From NCBI GenBank assembly GCA_004552385.1, contig SFOL01000088.1, positions 1 to 7,074 of the forward strand: DNA of 7,074 nucleotides. Direction: 5' to 3'. The number at the start of each line of letters is the position of its first letter. Within the stretch, counting starts at the first letter, position 1. A program made the translations under genes and the position numbers. This stretch comes from Bacteroidales bacterium (GTDB lineage Bacteria > Bacteroidota > Bacteroidia > Bacteroidales > Marinilabiliaceae). Positions 6,380 through 7,074 of the stretch are shown here, one piece after another. Below the pieces are notes generated by a model that saw nothing but the letters and a program-made list of their open reading frames with translations, searched no databases and was not told the origin of the DNA.

Positions 6380-7074
6380 TCACTTCCCCGACCCGCTCCT
6401 CGTGGCGATGATCACGATCGTGTTGGTGATGGACGCCGCGAGCGAAGTCAGCGAGATCCAGAACGAGGTGGAGCGGACATTGTTGCCGTTCACCGTGGAC
6501 TGCCTTGCCCGCACGTCGTTCGGATCGACGTAGATCACGTCGTTCTGGCGGATGTAGTAGGCCGGCGAGGCTATCAGGTCGGCGGCTGAGCAGAGGTTCA
6601 CCTCGTAGGTCAGCATCTTGCCGTTCTCGTTGCGCAGCACCTTCACGTTCTCGCGCTTTCCGTAGATGGTCAAGTCACCGGCGGTTCCGATGGCGTCGAG
6701 AATCGTCACGGCATCCTTGTCGATGGCGTAGCGCCCCGGCTTCTCAACCTCGCCAAGCACCTGATAGTACAGGTTCATGAAGTCAACGGTCACCACGGCG
6801 TCCGTCGCCTGCCCCTGCTCATTGAGCTCCTTCTTGATCACGGAGGCGATCTCATCACGCGTCAGCCCCGCCACGGCCACCTCGCCGAGGACAGGGAAGT
6901 CGATGCAGCCCCGGTCATCCACCGTGTAACCAGAGATGTAGCCCTGGCTGTAACCGGAAGTGATGGTGCTGCGGGTGTTCTCACCGAGACGCTGCGTCAC
7001 GTACGGCAGGTTGAAAAGGGCTGTCAGCTCGGGACTCTTGCAGTTCACGATGATCGAGATCTTGTCCTTCGGGC
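6380..7074 (-). CDS. wza: Wza-like outer-membrane polysaccharide export protein, 3' part only
   Basis: The last 230 residues of a gene that enters from the right edge. The frame is open to 7074 and reads PKDKISIIVNCKSPELTALFNLP. This is the polysaccharide-export signature, so the GTG at 7048-7046 lies inside the conserved domain and is not the start. The true start and probable lipoprotein signal lie outside the window. The Poly_export domain covers about residues 1-95 of the visible part. An SLBB domain begins at VLGEVEKPGRYAI (106-117). A hydrophobic stretch at about 205-223 (FWISLTSLAAS) fits the C-terminal helix that forms the outer-membrane barrel in E. coli Wza. Bacteroidota members usually have about 260 residues with one SLBB domain, so only the N-terminal few dozen residues are missing. 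The gene is 53 bp upstream of wzc, the classic pairing of exporter and kinase. Confidence 0.92.
   Translation of the reverse strand, partial: PKDKISIIVNCKSPELTALFNLPYVTQRLGENTRSTITSGYSQGYISGYTVDDRGCIDFPVLGEVAVAGLTRDEIASVIKKELNEQGQATDAVVTVDFMNLYYQVLGEVEKPGRYAIDKDAVTILDAIGTAGDLTIYGKRENVKVLRNENGKMLTYEVNLCSAADLIASPAYYIRQNDVIYVDPNDVRARQSTVNGNNVRSTSFWISLTSLAASITNTIVIIATRSGSGK

Noticed and set aside
7046..7048. GTG as the start codon of the Wza-like gene
   Set aside because: The frame stays open upstream to the window edge and encodes PKDKISII, part of the conserved polysaccharide-export signature, so the gene starts outside the window.

Overview
The window is a stretch of a Bacteroidota (probably Bacteroidales) chromosome carrying part of a capsule or exopolysaccharide locus, with every recognisable gene on the minus strand. 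The phylum call rests on four things. The leaders are A/T-rich and lack Shine-Dalgarno sequences. A TAnnTTTG-type promoter box precedes the last gene. The Wza-like protein has the compact single-SLBB form with a C-terminal hydrophobic helix. The Wzc-like kinase is a single polypeptide with the FNPGSGKS P-loop usual in this phylum. Lines counted by hand from the polysaccharide genes range from 58 to 70% G+C, which would fit a G+C-rich lineage such as Alistipes and relatives, but I cannot fix the genus.

Read in the direction of transcription (right to left), the layout is as follows. The 3' part of a Wza-like outer-membrane polysaccharide export gene runs in from the right edge (7074 to 6380). 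A full-length Wzc-like polysaccharide co-polymerase/tyrosine kinase follows (6326 to 3903), then UDP-glucose 6-dehydrogenase (3827 to 2538), then a large membrane-bound UDP-GlcNAc 4,6-dehydratase-type enzyme of the WbpM/PglF/CapD group (2491 to 563). The gaps are 53, 75 and 46 bp, consistent with one operon. The wzc-ugd gap holds a strong G+C-rich hairpin without a U-tract.

After the dehydratase the composition changes abruptly. Positions 421-540 are about 21% G+C. They are followed by the 5' part of an AAA ATPase gene of the AAA_14/DUF4143 type (419 to 1, cut by the left edge) at about 37% G+C. This gene has its own candidate promoter and a perfect inverted repeat just before its start, and it probably is not part of the polysaccharide operon by origin.

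Functionally, Ugd supplies UDP-glucuronate and the dehydratase supplies UDP-4-keto-6-deoxy-HexNAc for the repeat unit. Wzc controls polymer length and couples to the Wza channel for export. The Ugd tyrosine equivalent to the one phosphorylated by Wzc in E. coli is retained, so the kinase may also control precursor supply. I found no RNA genes, CRISPR arrays or insertion sequences. I see no convincing undescribed system. The best candidates for a second look are the foreign-looking ATPase with its palindromic leader, the intergenic hairpin and the possible kinase-Ugd coupling.
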